Part shown: one piece after another, positions 17,557-26,200 of the stretch
Layout: every line of letters begins with the position of its first letter
How positions within the stretch are numbered: the stretch's first letter is position 1
NCBI GenBank assembly: GCA_020161795.1
Contig: JAIUOR010000033.1
Location: 1-64,000, forward strand
Length of the DNA: 64,000 bases
Source: Actinomycetota bacterium
GTDB taxonomy: Bacteria; Actinomycetota; Actinomycetes; Propionibacteriales; Propionibacteriaceae
Reading direction: 5' to 3'
Notes under the pieces: generated by a model
Told to the model about the DNA's origin: nothing
Database searches by the model: none
What the model saw: the letters and a program-made list of their open reading frames with translations, nothing else
Translations under genes and position numbers: made by a program

Positions 17557-18570
17557 ATGAAGTTCCGCTACCTGGGCAACTCCGGGCTGAAAGTGTCGGA
17601 GATCACCTACGGCAACTGGCTCACCCACGGCTCGCAGGTCGAGAACGAGGTGGCGACCCGATGCGTCCATGCGGCGTTGGATGCCGGGATCACCAGTTTC
17701 GATACCGCGGACGTCTACGCGAACACCGCCGCCGAATCGGTGCTCGGCGAAGCGCTGAAGGGGCAGCGTCGCGAATCGCTGGAGATCTTCACCAAGGTCT
17801 ACTGGCCGACCGGGCCGAAGGGTCCCAACGACGTCGGTCTCTCCCGCAAGCACATCATGGAGTCGATCAATGGCTCGCTGCGCCGGCTGCAGACCGACTA
17901 CGTCGATCTCTACCAGGCCCACCGCTACGACCACGAGACGCCGCTGGAAGAGACGATGCAGGCCTTCGCCGACCTCGTCCGCCAGGGCAAGGTGCTCTAC
18001 ATCGGCGTCAGCGAATGGACGGCCGAGCAGATCAGCCGCGGCCACGCGCTGGCCCGGCAGCTGGGCATCCAGCTGATCTCCAGCCAGCCGCAGTACTCGA
18101 TGCTGTGGCGGGTGATCGAGGCCGAGGTGGTGCCGACCTGCCGTGAGCTGGGGATCTCCCAGATCGTCTGGTCGCCGGTCGCCCAGGGTGTGCTGACCGG
18201 CAAGTACCTGCCCGGCCAGCCCGCGCCGGCCGGCTCCCGCGCCACCGACGACAAGGGCGGCGCGACCATGATCCAGCGCTTCATGAAGCAGGACGAGGTG
18301 CTGCGCCGGGTGCAGGGCCTGCGCCCGGTCGCCGACGAACTGGGCCTGACCATGGCCCAACTGGCCGTCGCCTGGGTGCTGCAGAACGACAACCTGGCGG
18401 CCGCCCTGATCGGCGCCTCGCGTCCGGAGCAGATCGCCGAGAACGTGAAGGCCTCCGGAGTCGAGATCCCGGCCGAACTCATGACCCGCATCGATGACCT
18501 GCTCGGTGACGTCGTCGAGCGCGACCCGGCCCTGACCCTGGAAGGCCAGCCGAAGGTCCGCCCGGTCTGA
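17557..18570 (+). CDS. Aldo/keto reductase (Kv-beta/YghZ-like)
   Basis: A 337-residue NADPH-dependent oxidoreductase with a TIM-barrel fold. The catalytic tetrad can be placed at Asp49 and Tyr54 (FDTADVY), Lys80 (FTKVYW) and His122 (YQAHRYD). The sequence resembles the group containing voltage-gated-channel beta subunits and E. coli YghZ, which reduces small aldehydes. GAGGAGG precedes the ATG at 17557, making the longer frame from 17479 unlikely. The last eight codons, stop included, lie in a tandem 25-bp duplication (18547-18597). Confidence 0.9.
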   Translation: MKFRYLGNSGLKVSEITYGNWLTHGSQVENEVATRCVHAALDAGITSFDTADVYANTAAESVLGEALKGQRRESLEIFTKVYWPTGPKGPNDVGLSRKHIMESINGSLRRLQTDYVDLYQAHRYDHETPLEETMQAFADLVRQGKVLYIGVSEWTAEQISRGHALARQLGIQLISSQPQYSMLWRVIEAEVVPTCRELGISQIVWSPVAQGVLTGKYLPGQPAPAGSRATDDKGGATMIQRFMKQDEVLRRVQGLRPVADELGLTMAQLAVAWVLQNDNLAAALIGASRPEQIAENVKASGVEIPAELMTRIDDLLGDVVERDPALTLEGQPKVRPV

Positions 18571-18597
18571 GTCAGCCGAAGGTCCGCCCGGTCTGAG
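18547..18597. repeat. Tandem 25-bp duplication at the end of the aldo/keto reductase gene
   Basis: The 25 bases at 18547-18571, which include the stop codon, are repeated exactly at 18573-18597 with one base between. The second copy lies just outside the gene. This looks like a recent replication-slippage duplication that left the protein unchanged. Confidence 0.95.
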
Positions 18598-18606
18598 CCG
18601 GCCGGG

Positions 18607-19206
18607 TCAGACCCTGGGCCGCCAGAGCCAACTGGCGACCAGGGCCGTCCAGGCCATCGCGCTGATCAGGTAGATCCGCTGGGCGAGACCGAAGAAGCCC
18701 AGGCCGTCGCCGGCCAGCACCAGCGCGGTCGTGGCCACCAGCAGCCAGGCCGCGGTGGCCGGCCACCACGCCGGGTGGTCCCTGCCGGTGGCGCGGGCGA
18801 CCGTCCGGGTGACCAGCACGGCCGCAACCGGCAGCAGGAAGAAGGCGATGTTGCCCAGCAGGTTGTGCGTCGCCCCGGTCGGGGTCGACTCGCCGGCGGC
18901 GTCGATCGGGAAGAAGGCCTGGGCGAGCTTGGCCAGGCCGAAGACGGCCAGGAGGCCGGCACCGATCCGGCCCGGCATCGCGGTGGCGGCGCGGCTCGCT
19001 GCCACTGCCAGCGCCAGGCCGCCGATCCCGACCGCGGCTGCCGCCAGTGGGGAGAGGAGTCCGAACTCGCCGTGGACGTAGGCGCTGGTCGGCTCCCGTA
19101 GGAGGTCCACCTCGGGTTGCATCAGGTGAAGCAGGACGAAGACGACCAGGTCGAACCCCGCTGTGACCAGCGCCACCAGTGCGAGCCATCGGTTGGCGCC
19201 GGGCAT
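18607..19206 (-). CDS. DUF998 family membrane protein
   Basis: A 199-residue protein with six predicted transmembrane helices. The early segment REPTSAYVHGEFGLLS and the later FFPID...THNLLGNIAFFLLP match the DUF998 family, whose function is not known. CAGGAG precedes the start. It is convergent with the aldo/keto reductase and shows no operon partner. Confidence 0.8.
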   Translation of the reverse strand: MPGANRWLALVALVTAGFDLVVFVLLHLMQPEVDLLREPTSAYVHGEFGLLSPLAAAAVGIGGLALAVAASRAATAMPGRIGAGLLAVFGLAKLAQAFFPIDAAGESTPTGATHNLLGNIAFFLLPVAAVLVTRTVARATGRDHPAWWPATAAWLLVATTALVLAGDGLGFFGLAQRIYLISAMAWTALVASWLWRPRV

Positions 19207-19278
19207 CGAAGACTCCTGTCGTCGGTGAGGAGAGCGCTCCTCGCGCGGTGTGCGGAGCCTACGGTGTGCGGGGAGCGA

Positions 19279-19740
19279 TCACCAGAGGCGGGTTTGCGCA
19301 GCCGCCACGTTGGTGCGGAGCCGGTGCAGTAGGGAGCGGAGTTGCGTGAACTCCTCCTGGCTGAGGCAGGTGGCGGCCTCGACCCGGGCCCGGGCGGCGG
19401 CAGCCGGCGATTCCAGCGCCCGTCCCTGGGCGGTGAGCAACACCCGCACCACCCGCTCGTCGAGCACGCTTCGCTCCCGCCGGATCAGGCCGGACGTCTC
19501 CAGCCGGCGCAACAGCGGTGACAGGGTGCCCGAATCGAGGTCGATGGCGCGACCGAGTTCGGCCACGGTCCGGCCGTCCGTTTCCCACAGGGCCAGCATC
19601 GTGAGGTACTGCGGATAGGTGAGCCCCAGCTCACCCAGCGCCTGGCGGTAGGCGGCGGTCAGCGTCTTGGACGCGGAGTAGAGCGCGAAACAGAGCTGCT
19701 CATCGACTCTGGCCGGCTGTTCCAGTGCGGTTGTCGGCAT
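19279..19740 (-). CDS. MarR/OhrR-type peroxide-sensing repressor
   Basis: A 153-residue MarR-family winged-helix repressor. The N-terminal EQLCFALYSASK segment places a cysteine at residue 17, where OhrR proteins carry the peroxide-reactive cysteine, and the wing helix reads DLDSGTLSPLLRRLE. The start at 19740 is chosen because the protein then begins like other OhrR proteins; the longer frame runs through the operator and into osmC. It is divergent from an OsmC peroxidase gene, the classic OhrR arrangement. Hydroperoxide oxidation of Cys17 would release it from the operator at 19776-19804. Confidence 0.88.
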   Translation of the reverse strand: MPTTALEQPARVDEQLCFALYSASKTLTAAYRQALGELGLTYPQYLTMLALWETDGRTVAELGRAIDLDSGTLSPLLRRLETSGLIRRERSVLDERVVRVLLTAQGRALESPAAAARARVEAATCLSQEEFTQLRSLLHRLRTNVAAAQTRLW

Positions 19741-19775
19741 GGGCACCCCCTCGTAGGCCTTCAGCGTAGCGTATG

Positions 19776-19804
19776 GATTGTGTACTATTAGATTGCACAC
19801 AATC
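19776..19804. promoter_or_regulatory. Operator in the divergent marR/osmC promoter region
   Basis: GATTGTGT (19776-19783) and ACACAATC (19797-19804) are perfect 8-bp inverted arms separated by 13 AT-rich bases. A second, nested palindrome, GATTG-CACA-CAATC, occupies 19791-19804. The element lies between the divergent starts and covers a possible -10 (TACTAT, 19783-19788) for osmC, so the OhrR-like repressor could shut both promoters. Confidence 0.65.
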
Positions 19805-19833
19805 AAATGGATCGCAATCGAAGGAGTCGGATC

Positions 19834-20280
19834 ATGACCATTGCCGAACGGACCGCCACCACCACCTGGACCGGTTCCCTGCCCGGCGGCGCCGGCACGA
19901 TCGGGGCAACCAGCAGCGGTGCCCTGGACGGCCAGGCGGTGACCTGGGCCTCCCGCACCGAGCGTCCGGACGGGAAGACCAGCCCGGAGGAACTGCTGGC
20001 CGCGGCCCACTCGTCCTGCTTCTCGATGGCGCTCACCCTGAAGCTCGGCGAGCGCGGCGTCGAACCCACCGAACTCAGGGTGTCGGCTGCCGTCGCGCTG
20101 GAGGACGTCGGTGGCGTGCCCACCATCACCACCTCGAAGCTGACCGTCACCGCGCGGATCGACGGGCTGGAGGTCGCCGGCTTCCGGGCAGCGGTGGACG
20201 AGGCCGCGAAGCTGTGCCCGGTCTCCCGCCTGTTCGCCGGGGCGAAGGTGACCGTTGAGGCGGAGGAGCTGCTCTCGTGA
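19834..20280 (+). CDS. osmC: OsmC family peroxidase
   Basis: A 148-residue thiol peroxidase of the Ohr/OsmC family that reduces organic hydroperoxides. The two redox cysteines are Cys62 (AAAHSSCFSMAL) and Cys128 (KLCPVSRLF). The TSPEELLAAAHSSCFSMAL segment is closer to OsmC than to Ohr. AAGGAG before the ATG at 19834 fixes the start. It is divergent from the MarR-type regulator and overlaps the hemerythrin gene by GTGA, suggesting one stress operon. Confidence 0.92.
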   Translation: MTIAERTATTTWTGSLPGGAGTIGATSSGALDGQAVTWASRTERPDGKTSPEELLAAAHSSCFSMALTLKLGERGVEPTELRVSAAVALEDVGGVPTITTSKLTVTARIDGLEVAGFRAAVDEAAKLCPVSRLFAGAKVTVEAEELLS

Positions 20281-20723
20281 CCATCGCGGCCGCGCTGGAA
20301 CGCGAGCACCGCGACATCGACAACTGCCTGGAGGCGTTTCGCGGCGATCCCGGTACTGCTGCCGACGTGCTCCGGACCGGTGTGGCGGCGCTGCGGCGTC
20401 ACATCTACCTGGAGGAGGCCTTCCTCTTCCCGCCGCTGCGCACAGCCGGGCTGGAGATGCCGGTGCAGGTGATGCTCCGCGAGCACGGTCAGATCTGGCA
20501 GCTGATGGATCGGGCGCTGGCGGCGCTGGATGCCGGGCAGGTGGATCCCGCGGTCGCGGCCGTCGACGAGCTGATGGCGCTGCTCGAGCGGCACAACACC
20601 AAGGAGGAGCCGGTGATCTACCCCCACGCCGACACCGACCTGCTGCCCGAACAGGCCGACCAGCTGGATCTCTTCATCGGCATGGGCGGTATGCCCGAAG
20701 GGTGGGTCTGCGAGTACGCGTAG
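20277..20723 (+). CDS. Hemerythrin HHE domain protein
   Basis: A 148-residue four-helix-bundle protein. Putative diiron ligands are the histidines and glutamates of EREHRDID, LRRHIYLEEAFLFPPL, LREHGQI and LERHNTKEEPVIYPHAD, in the order expected for the HHE family. It may bind oxygen, sense oxygen or nitric oxide, or store iron. It starts with GTG overlapping the osmC stop (GTGA), so it is probably translated together with the peroxidase and belongs to the oxidative-stress unit. Confidence 0.9.
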   Translation: MTIAAALEREHRDIDNCLEAFRGDPGTAADVLRTGVAALRRHIYLEEAFLFPPLRTAGLEMPVQVMLREHGQIWQLMDRALAALDAGQVDPAVAAVDELMALLERHNTKEEPVIYPHADTDLLPEQADQLDLFIGMGGMPEGWVCEYA

Positions 20724-20732
20724 GCTTCCGGC

Positions 20733-21470
20733 ATGGAGACAGCGGAACCTGCCATCGAAGTCCTGCCGGACAAGGAGTTCCGGCGCGTGCTGTGCGTGGT
20801 GGCGCACCCCGACGATGCCGAGTACGGCACCTCGGCAGCGGTCGCCGAATGGACCTCTCGCGGGGTCGAGGTGGGCTATCTGCTGCTGACCTCCGGCGAG
20901 GCGGGCATGCAGCGGCCACCGGCCGAGACCGGGCCGCTGCGGGCCGCCGAGCAGCAGGCGGCCTGCGCTGCGGTGGGGGTGCGGCACCTGCAGATCCTGA
21001 ACCATCCCGACGGGGTGCTGGTCTACTCCCTCGACCTGCGGCGCGACATCGCCCGCGCGATCCGGGAGTTCCGCCCCGATGTGGTGGTCACCGGCTCCTG
21101 GGAGATCGAGCCGGGCTACGGGCTCAACCAGGCCGACCATCGCGCGGCCGGGCTGGCCACCCTCGACGCCGTCCGCGACGCCGACAACACCTGGGTGTTC
21201 CCCGAACTGGCTCAGGACGAGGGCCTCGCGAAATGGGGAGCCACCTGGCTGCTGGTCTCGGGCGACAGCCGGCCCACCCATGGGGTCGCGGTCTCCGGGG
21301 AATCCGTCGCCAGGGCCGTGACCTCGCTGGAGGCCCATGTCGCCTACCTCGCCGAGCTGCCCTGGCATCCGGCCCCGAGTGAGTTCATTCCCGGCATGCT
21401 GGCAGCGCAGGGCCAGCCGCTGGGTGCCGAGGCGGGCGTCCTGTTCCGCGGGTACCGCCTGCGGGAGTGA
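20733..21470 (+). CDS. PIG-L family deacetylase
   Basis: A 245-residue zinc hydrolase of the PIG-L/LmbE family, which includes MshB (mycothiol synthesis) and N-acetylglucosaminyl-PI deacetylase. The metal and catalytic motif AHPDDAE is at residues 24-30, and HRAAG near residue 135 supplies the next ligand. The substrate is an N-acetyl sugar of unknown identity. It begins nine bases after the hemerythrin gene and is probably co-transcribed. A link to thiol metabolism is tempting given the peroxidase nearby, but this protein is not clearly MshB. Confidence 0.85.
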   Translation: METAEPAIEVLPDKEFRRVLCVVAHPDDAEYGTSAAVAEWTSRGVEVGYLLLTSGEAGMQRPPAETGPLRAAEQQAACAAVGVRHLQILNHPDGVLVYSLDLRRDIARAIREFRPDVVVTGSWEIEPGYGLNQADHRAAGLATLDAVRDADNTWVFPELAQDEGLAKWGATWLLVSGDSRPTHGVAVSGESVARAVTSLEAHVAYLAELPWHPAPSEFIPGMLAAQGQPLGAEAGVLFRGYRLRE

Positions 21471-21497
21471 ACCAGCCGGCCAGGTAGCCTTCGCAGC

Positions 21498-22631
21498 GTG
21501 ATCACTGGCAGACCGGGAACCGACGACCTGCTCGGGCTTACCCAGGGCGGCCGTGACAGCGTCACGATCTATCTGCCGATCCCGCCGCCGGAGCCGTTCT
21601 GGCGGCCGGACCCGGTCAAGGCGGCATTGCAGGATGCGATGACCGTCGCGGTGAACAGGCTGGTCGGCCGCGGGCGCGGGCATGACATCCACACCGCCAT
21701 TCGCCGCCAGTTCGATGAAATCGTGGGTCCCGCGCGCTTCGAGGGCCAGTCGGTCGCGCTCTTCCTCACCACCGAATCGGCCACCGGCTTCGTGCTGCCG
21801 GATCGGATCGAGTTCGCCGTCCGCGTGGGCGACCACTTCGACCTCGGCCCGCTGCTGCGCGCGGTCACGATGGCCCGCCACGTCTACGGGCTGACGATCA
21901 CCGAGCACGACTGGGGCCTGTGGGAGGCGCCCGGCGCCGAGCCCGCGCAGTTGCTGGCCGGCAGCACCCGTGAGGCCGCGGCGTCGGCATCCGGGCTGCG
22001 CGCCGCGGCTTTCGAGGTCTACCGGTGGATCATGTCCAGCCCGGCCTACTTCCTTCGTCGCGGGCTCTTCGTCTCCCGCGCGCTGACCCAGGCGCAGCAT
22101 CGGCTGGCCGGCCTCGATCCGGATGGCACCAGCCTGCTGGTGCTCTTCCCCGACGACGCCGTCGCCGACCGGGGATCGTTCGGCGGCGTGGTCGAGAACG
22201 CCCGGCTCGGCCGCCCGGTCGAGGTGGTCTATGGAGACGCCGACACGCTCACGCCCGGACGGATCGGCCGCGAACTGCGCCGGCACCGGGGCCGGCTGGT
22301 CCAGCAGGAACTGAGCGACCGGATCACGCGGTTACGCGCCGAGAACGCGGCCGGCCATCCCAGCACCAGCCTGCCCGAGATAGCGATGGCCGCCGCGGCC
22401 GGCCGGGTCCGCACCTTCGTCTACGACACTGACGCCGACCACTACGGGGCCATCGACTCCGACGGGCGCTTCGTCCCGGACCAATGGGGATACGACGCGC
22501 TGGCGCGCATCGCGATCGACGTGCTGGCTGCCGGTGGCGAGGCCCACGCCGTCACCGCGGAGGAACTGCGGGCCGGAACGATGACCGGGCCGGTGCTGGC
22601 GGAGATCGCCTATCCGGCGAGCCTGCGCTGA
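21498..22631 (+). CDS. baeRF-like (bacterial archaeo-eukaryotic release-factor domain) protein
   Basis: A 377-residue protein. The N-terminal DSVTIYLPIP, central QSVALFLTTES, and C-terminal RVRTFVYDTDADHYGAID blocks are arranged as in the bacterial proteins related to archaeo-eukaryotic release factor 1 (baeRF, group 3 like). Those are proposed to act on the ribosome or in stress defence, without firm evidence. No GGQ loop is visible. It starts with GTG and follows the deacetylase by 27 bases. Confidence 0.6.
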   Translation: MITGRPGTDDLLGLTQGGRDSVTIYLPIPPPEPFWRPDPVKAALQDAMTVAVNRLVGRGRGHDIHTAIRRQFDEIVGPARFEGQSVALFLTTESATGFVLPDRIEFAVRVGDHFDLGPLLRAVTMARHVYGLTITEHDWGLWEAPGAEPAQLLAGSTREAAASASGLRAAAFEVYRWIMSSPAYFLRRGLFVSRALTQAQHRLAGLDPDGTSLLVLFPDDAVADRGSFGGVVENARLGRPVEVVYGDADTLTPGRIGRELRRHRGRLVQQELSDRITRLRAENAAGHPSTSLPEIAMAAAAGRVRTFVYDTDADHYGAIDSDGRFVPDQWGYDALARIAIDVLAAGGEAHAVTAEELRAGTMTGPVLAEIAYPASLR

Positions 22632-22675
22632 GGCACGACCTTGGCGGAGCGCCCGGGGTCGCCCATACTCGTGGC

Positions 22676-23284
22676 ATGGACGCGAAGGAGGACATGCTGC
22701 GCCGGCTGCGGGCGTTGCGCCGCGATCTGCTCAGCAAGCTCGACGGGCTGGACGAGTACCAGGTGCGCCGGCCGATGACCCCCACCGGAACCAACCTGCT
22801 GGGTCTGGTGAAGCACGTCGCCAGCGTGGAGCTGGGCTACTTCACCGAGGTGTTCGGACGGGATCCGGGCCGGGAGCTGCCATGGTTCAGCGAGGCCGCC
22901 GAACCCGATGCCGACCTCTGGGCGACGGCCGCGGAGACCCGGGGCGAGATCCTGGATCTCCACCACCATTCGGCCCAGGTCAGCGACGCGACCATCGCCG
23001 AGCTCGATCTGGATGCTCCCGGGGCGGTGCCCTGGTGGGCGCCTGAGCGCCGGCAGGTGACCCTCCGGCAGATACTCGTCCACATGCTCGTCGAAACCGC
23101 CCGGCACACCGGCCAGGCCGACATCATCCGCGAATCCATCGACGGCCGCGCCGGCATGGGCCCTGACGACCAGAACCTCACGCCCCGCCCGGCCGAGGGA
23201 TGGGCGGCGCACGTCGCCCGCATCGAGGAGGCCGCCCGTCAGGCGGCGGCAGCTCAGCCCAGGAGTTCGACCTCGGCCACCTGA
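22676..23284 (+). CDS. DinB/DUF664 family protein
   Basis: A 202-residue four-helix protein of the DinB superfamily (DUF664-like). The metal-binding histidines are likely those of LLGLVKHVASVELGYF and the later LVHMLVETARHTGQADIIRE. Actinobacterial members include mycothiol-dependent transferases, so a thiol-transfer role is possible but not shown. The start at 22676 follows the conserved KEDMLRRLRALRRDLL helix. Its 3' end overlaps the convergent murJ gene by 31 bases. Confidence 0.85.
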   Translation: MDAKEDMLRRLRALRRDLLSKLDGLDEYQVRRPMTPTGTNLLGLVKHVASVELGYFTEVFGRDPGRELPWFSEAAEPDADLWATAAETRGEILDLHHHSAQVSDATIAELDLDAPGAVPWWAPERRQVTLRQILVHMLVETARHTGQADIIRESIDGRAGMGPDDQNLTPRPAEGWAAHVARIEEAARQAAAAQPRSSTSAT

Positions 23285-26200
23285 CCGCGGAAGTAGCCCT
23301 CTTCGACCGGCGGCAGCTCGGTGAGGTAGACCAGCACGAACCGGGTCTTCTCGGCGGGGAAGTCCAGGACGGTCGTCCCGGCACCGGACGCCGTCCGCGC
23401 CACGACGCGCCACTCGGCCTCGGATTCCATCGGAGCCTCGGTGACGGCGGCCTCGGCCGGCAGCCGTGCCTCGAGGGTCGTGCGGCCGCCCTGCAGTCTC
23501 ACCCGCACCTGCCGGACCTCGGCCGTCTCGCCCAGGTCGAGCACCAGGCCCACCCCCGGCTTCAGCCCACCGAAGGTCGGCAGCTTCCGATAGCGCTCGG
23601 TGCGCCAGGCCGTGGCGGGGTCGCCGTCGATCGCCAGGGAAACCTCCTTGGGGTTCTCCTGGCCGCTGCCGCCGTCGGCGCGAGGGTCGAAATCCGCGGC
23701 CTGGAGGATCGCCACCGGCGAGGCGGCCGCCTCGGTGGGCTCGGCCGGAGCCGGCTCGCTGCCGGAGCGAAGGACGGCCCACCCGATCAGCACCGCGGCC
23801 AGCACCGCCAGCAGCGCCCACCAGCCGATGCGCCGTGGACGGGGCGGTGGCGGTGGGACCGGGGTGAAGGGAGCCGGGGTCTCCTCGTCGGCCGGCGCCG
23901 ACCAGCCGGACTCGGCCGGCAGGGATTCGCTGACCTCCACGCGGGGTCGTGCCGGGGTCGGCACGGGCGGCGCGACCGCCGAGACGAGCGGGGCGTCGGC
24001 GTCCGCCCGATCCAGCCGCAGCCGCAGATCGCCGGCCGAGCTGATCGGACCCAGCACCAATGACAGCTCGGTGGTCACCTCCGCAGCGGTGCGCAGCCGT
24101 GAGGCGTGCTGGCGGGGCAGCGGCGACAGGATCCGGTCCACCACCACGTCCACCGGGTGGGCGACGCCGCTGCGTACCTCGCTCGGCAACAGCAGCCGGC
24201 CGTCCTGCGCCGGCGCGGCGGGCAGCCCGTGGGCGTCGTCGCCGGGCCAGCGGGCAACCAGGGCGGCGTACAGCAGCCTGCCCAGCGAGAGGACGTCCGC
24301 CGTCTCGCCGTCGGTGTCGGGTGCCGGAGCGTCCGACAGCACGTCGTCGACCAGCAGGCCGATGATCTTGACGTTCCCGCTGGCGGTGATCAGGACGGTG
24401 GCAGGGCTCAGGTGCCGGTGGTAGAGGCCGTTGCCGTGAAGAGCCACCAGGGCGTCGGAGACCTCCCGCACCACCCAGGCGGTCTCGGCTCCGGTCAGCG
24501 GGCCGCCGGCCAGCAGCCGTTGCAGGGTCTGCCCGGTGGCGTACTCGTAGACGATGTAGGCGCCGTGCTCCCCGGACGAGGGCGGAACCACGTCCAGGAC
24601 CCGCAGGAACCGGGAGTCGGTGGCCAGCGCCGCGCGCCGGGCCAGCTCCAGCAACTCCCCGGCCCGCGGGTCGTCCGGCCGCAGCAGGTGGATCAGCACC
24701 GGGCGGGTGAGCACGGTGTCCTCGGCCCGCCAGGTCTGATGCCCGCCCCGCTCGGCGAGCAGTTCGGCCAGCCGGTAGCGGCCGGCCAGCCGGCGGCCGA
24801 TGTCGATGAGATTGGTGGGCTCGTCGGCCGGATCGATCGGGTCGTCGGCCGGCAGGGGATAGTCGAGGACGGCGGTCGGCGGACCTTGCTCAGGCTCCGG
24901 CTCCGGTGCCGGTGCCGGCTCGGCGGTGTCGGCCTCGACGTCCGGGGATTCGGCGTCCAGCAGTTCCTCCGGTGGCGCCCACGGCTCGTCGACGGGTTCC
25001 GGTTCCGGCTCCGCTTCCACCGGGAGCACCAACTCGGTCTCGGCCGTCGCCGGGCGCCGGCGCAGCACCGAGATCAGCTCACTGGCCTCGGGAATGTCCA
25101 GTCGCTTGGCGGTGAAGAAGAAGGCGATCACCGCCGCACCACCTGCCGCCACGAGCCCGACCAGCTGCCACAGCAGGCCGCCGATCGACCAGATCGCATA
25201 GTTGATCCCGTAGGCGAGGGCGGCGGCGGGCAGGGTCGCCAGCAGCAGGCGCGCCAGGTGGCGGAGCGTCTCGCTCCCGGGCAGGTCCGGGATGCGCGCG
25301 GACAGGGCCCGGTGGGTGATCCACCAGCCGAGGAAGTAGGCCACCGAATACGACAGCGCCAGCCGGGCGGCGACCGTGCCCGGCGAATCCAGGGCCAGGA
25401 CGAAGGCGACCGCCAGCAGCGCGTTCGCGCCCGAGATCACGATCTGGAGCAGGAACGGGGTTCGGGTGTTGTCGAGGGCGTAGAAGGCGCGCAGGTAGAG
25501 GTACTGGATCGTGTACGGCACCAGGCCGATCCCGAACGCCATCAGCGCCCAGCCGACGAAATGGAAGTCCGAGGCGCCGGTGCCGTGCCCGAAGATCAGC
25601 TGGGCGATCGGGTCGGCCAGCACGACCAGGCCCAGGCTGGCCGGTACCAGGAAGGTGGTGGCCAGCCGGATGGCGCGGCTGGCCTCCGTGGTGACCCCGG
25701 CGAGGTTCCCCGCGACCGCCGCCCGGGAGGCGGCCGGGAGCATGGCTGTGGCCAGGGAGATGGTCAGCAACGAGTGCGGCAGAATCCAGATCAGGTACGC
25801 GTTCTGGTAGGCGGCCAGGCCGGCACCCGGGATCGCTTCCCCGGTCACCGGGTCGATGCCCGCGGTGGCGGTCGAAGCCAGGTTGGTCACCACCACCTGG
25901 GCCAGCGAGGTCAGGGCCACGTAGCCGACCATCCACTTGGCGACGTGGAAGGTGCGCCCCAGGCCCGTCCCCTTCAGGTCGAACCGGGGGCGGTAGGAGA
26001 AGCCCGCCTTCTTCAGATAGGGCAGCAGTACCAGGGTCTGGGCGGCGATGCCGAGGGTCGAGCCGCCGCCGAGCAGCCAGATCTGGGCGGTGGTGAATGT
26101 GCTGCCGGCAGCGGCCGTGGTGCCCCAGGTGGCGATGTAGATGCCCAGCACCCCGATCGACACCAGGTTGTTCAGGATCGGCGCCCACATCATCGGCCCG

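Noticed and set aside
17479-18570. Longer start for the aldo/keto reductase
   Set aside because: The extra 26 residues do not match the family, and the ribosome site lies before the ATG at 17557.
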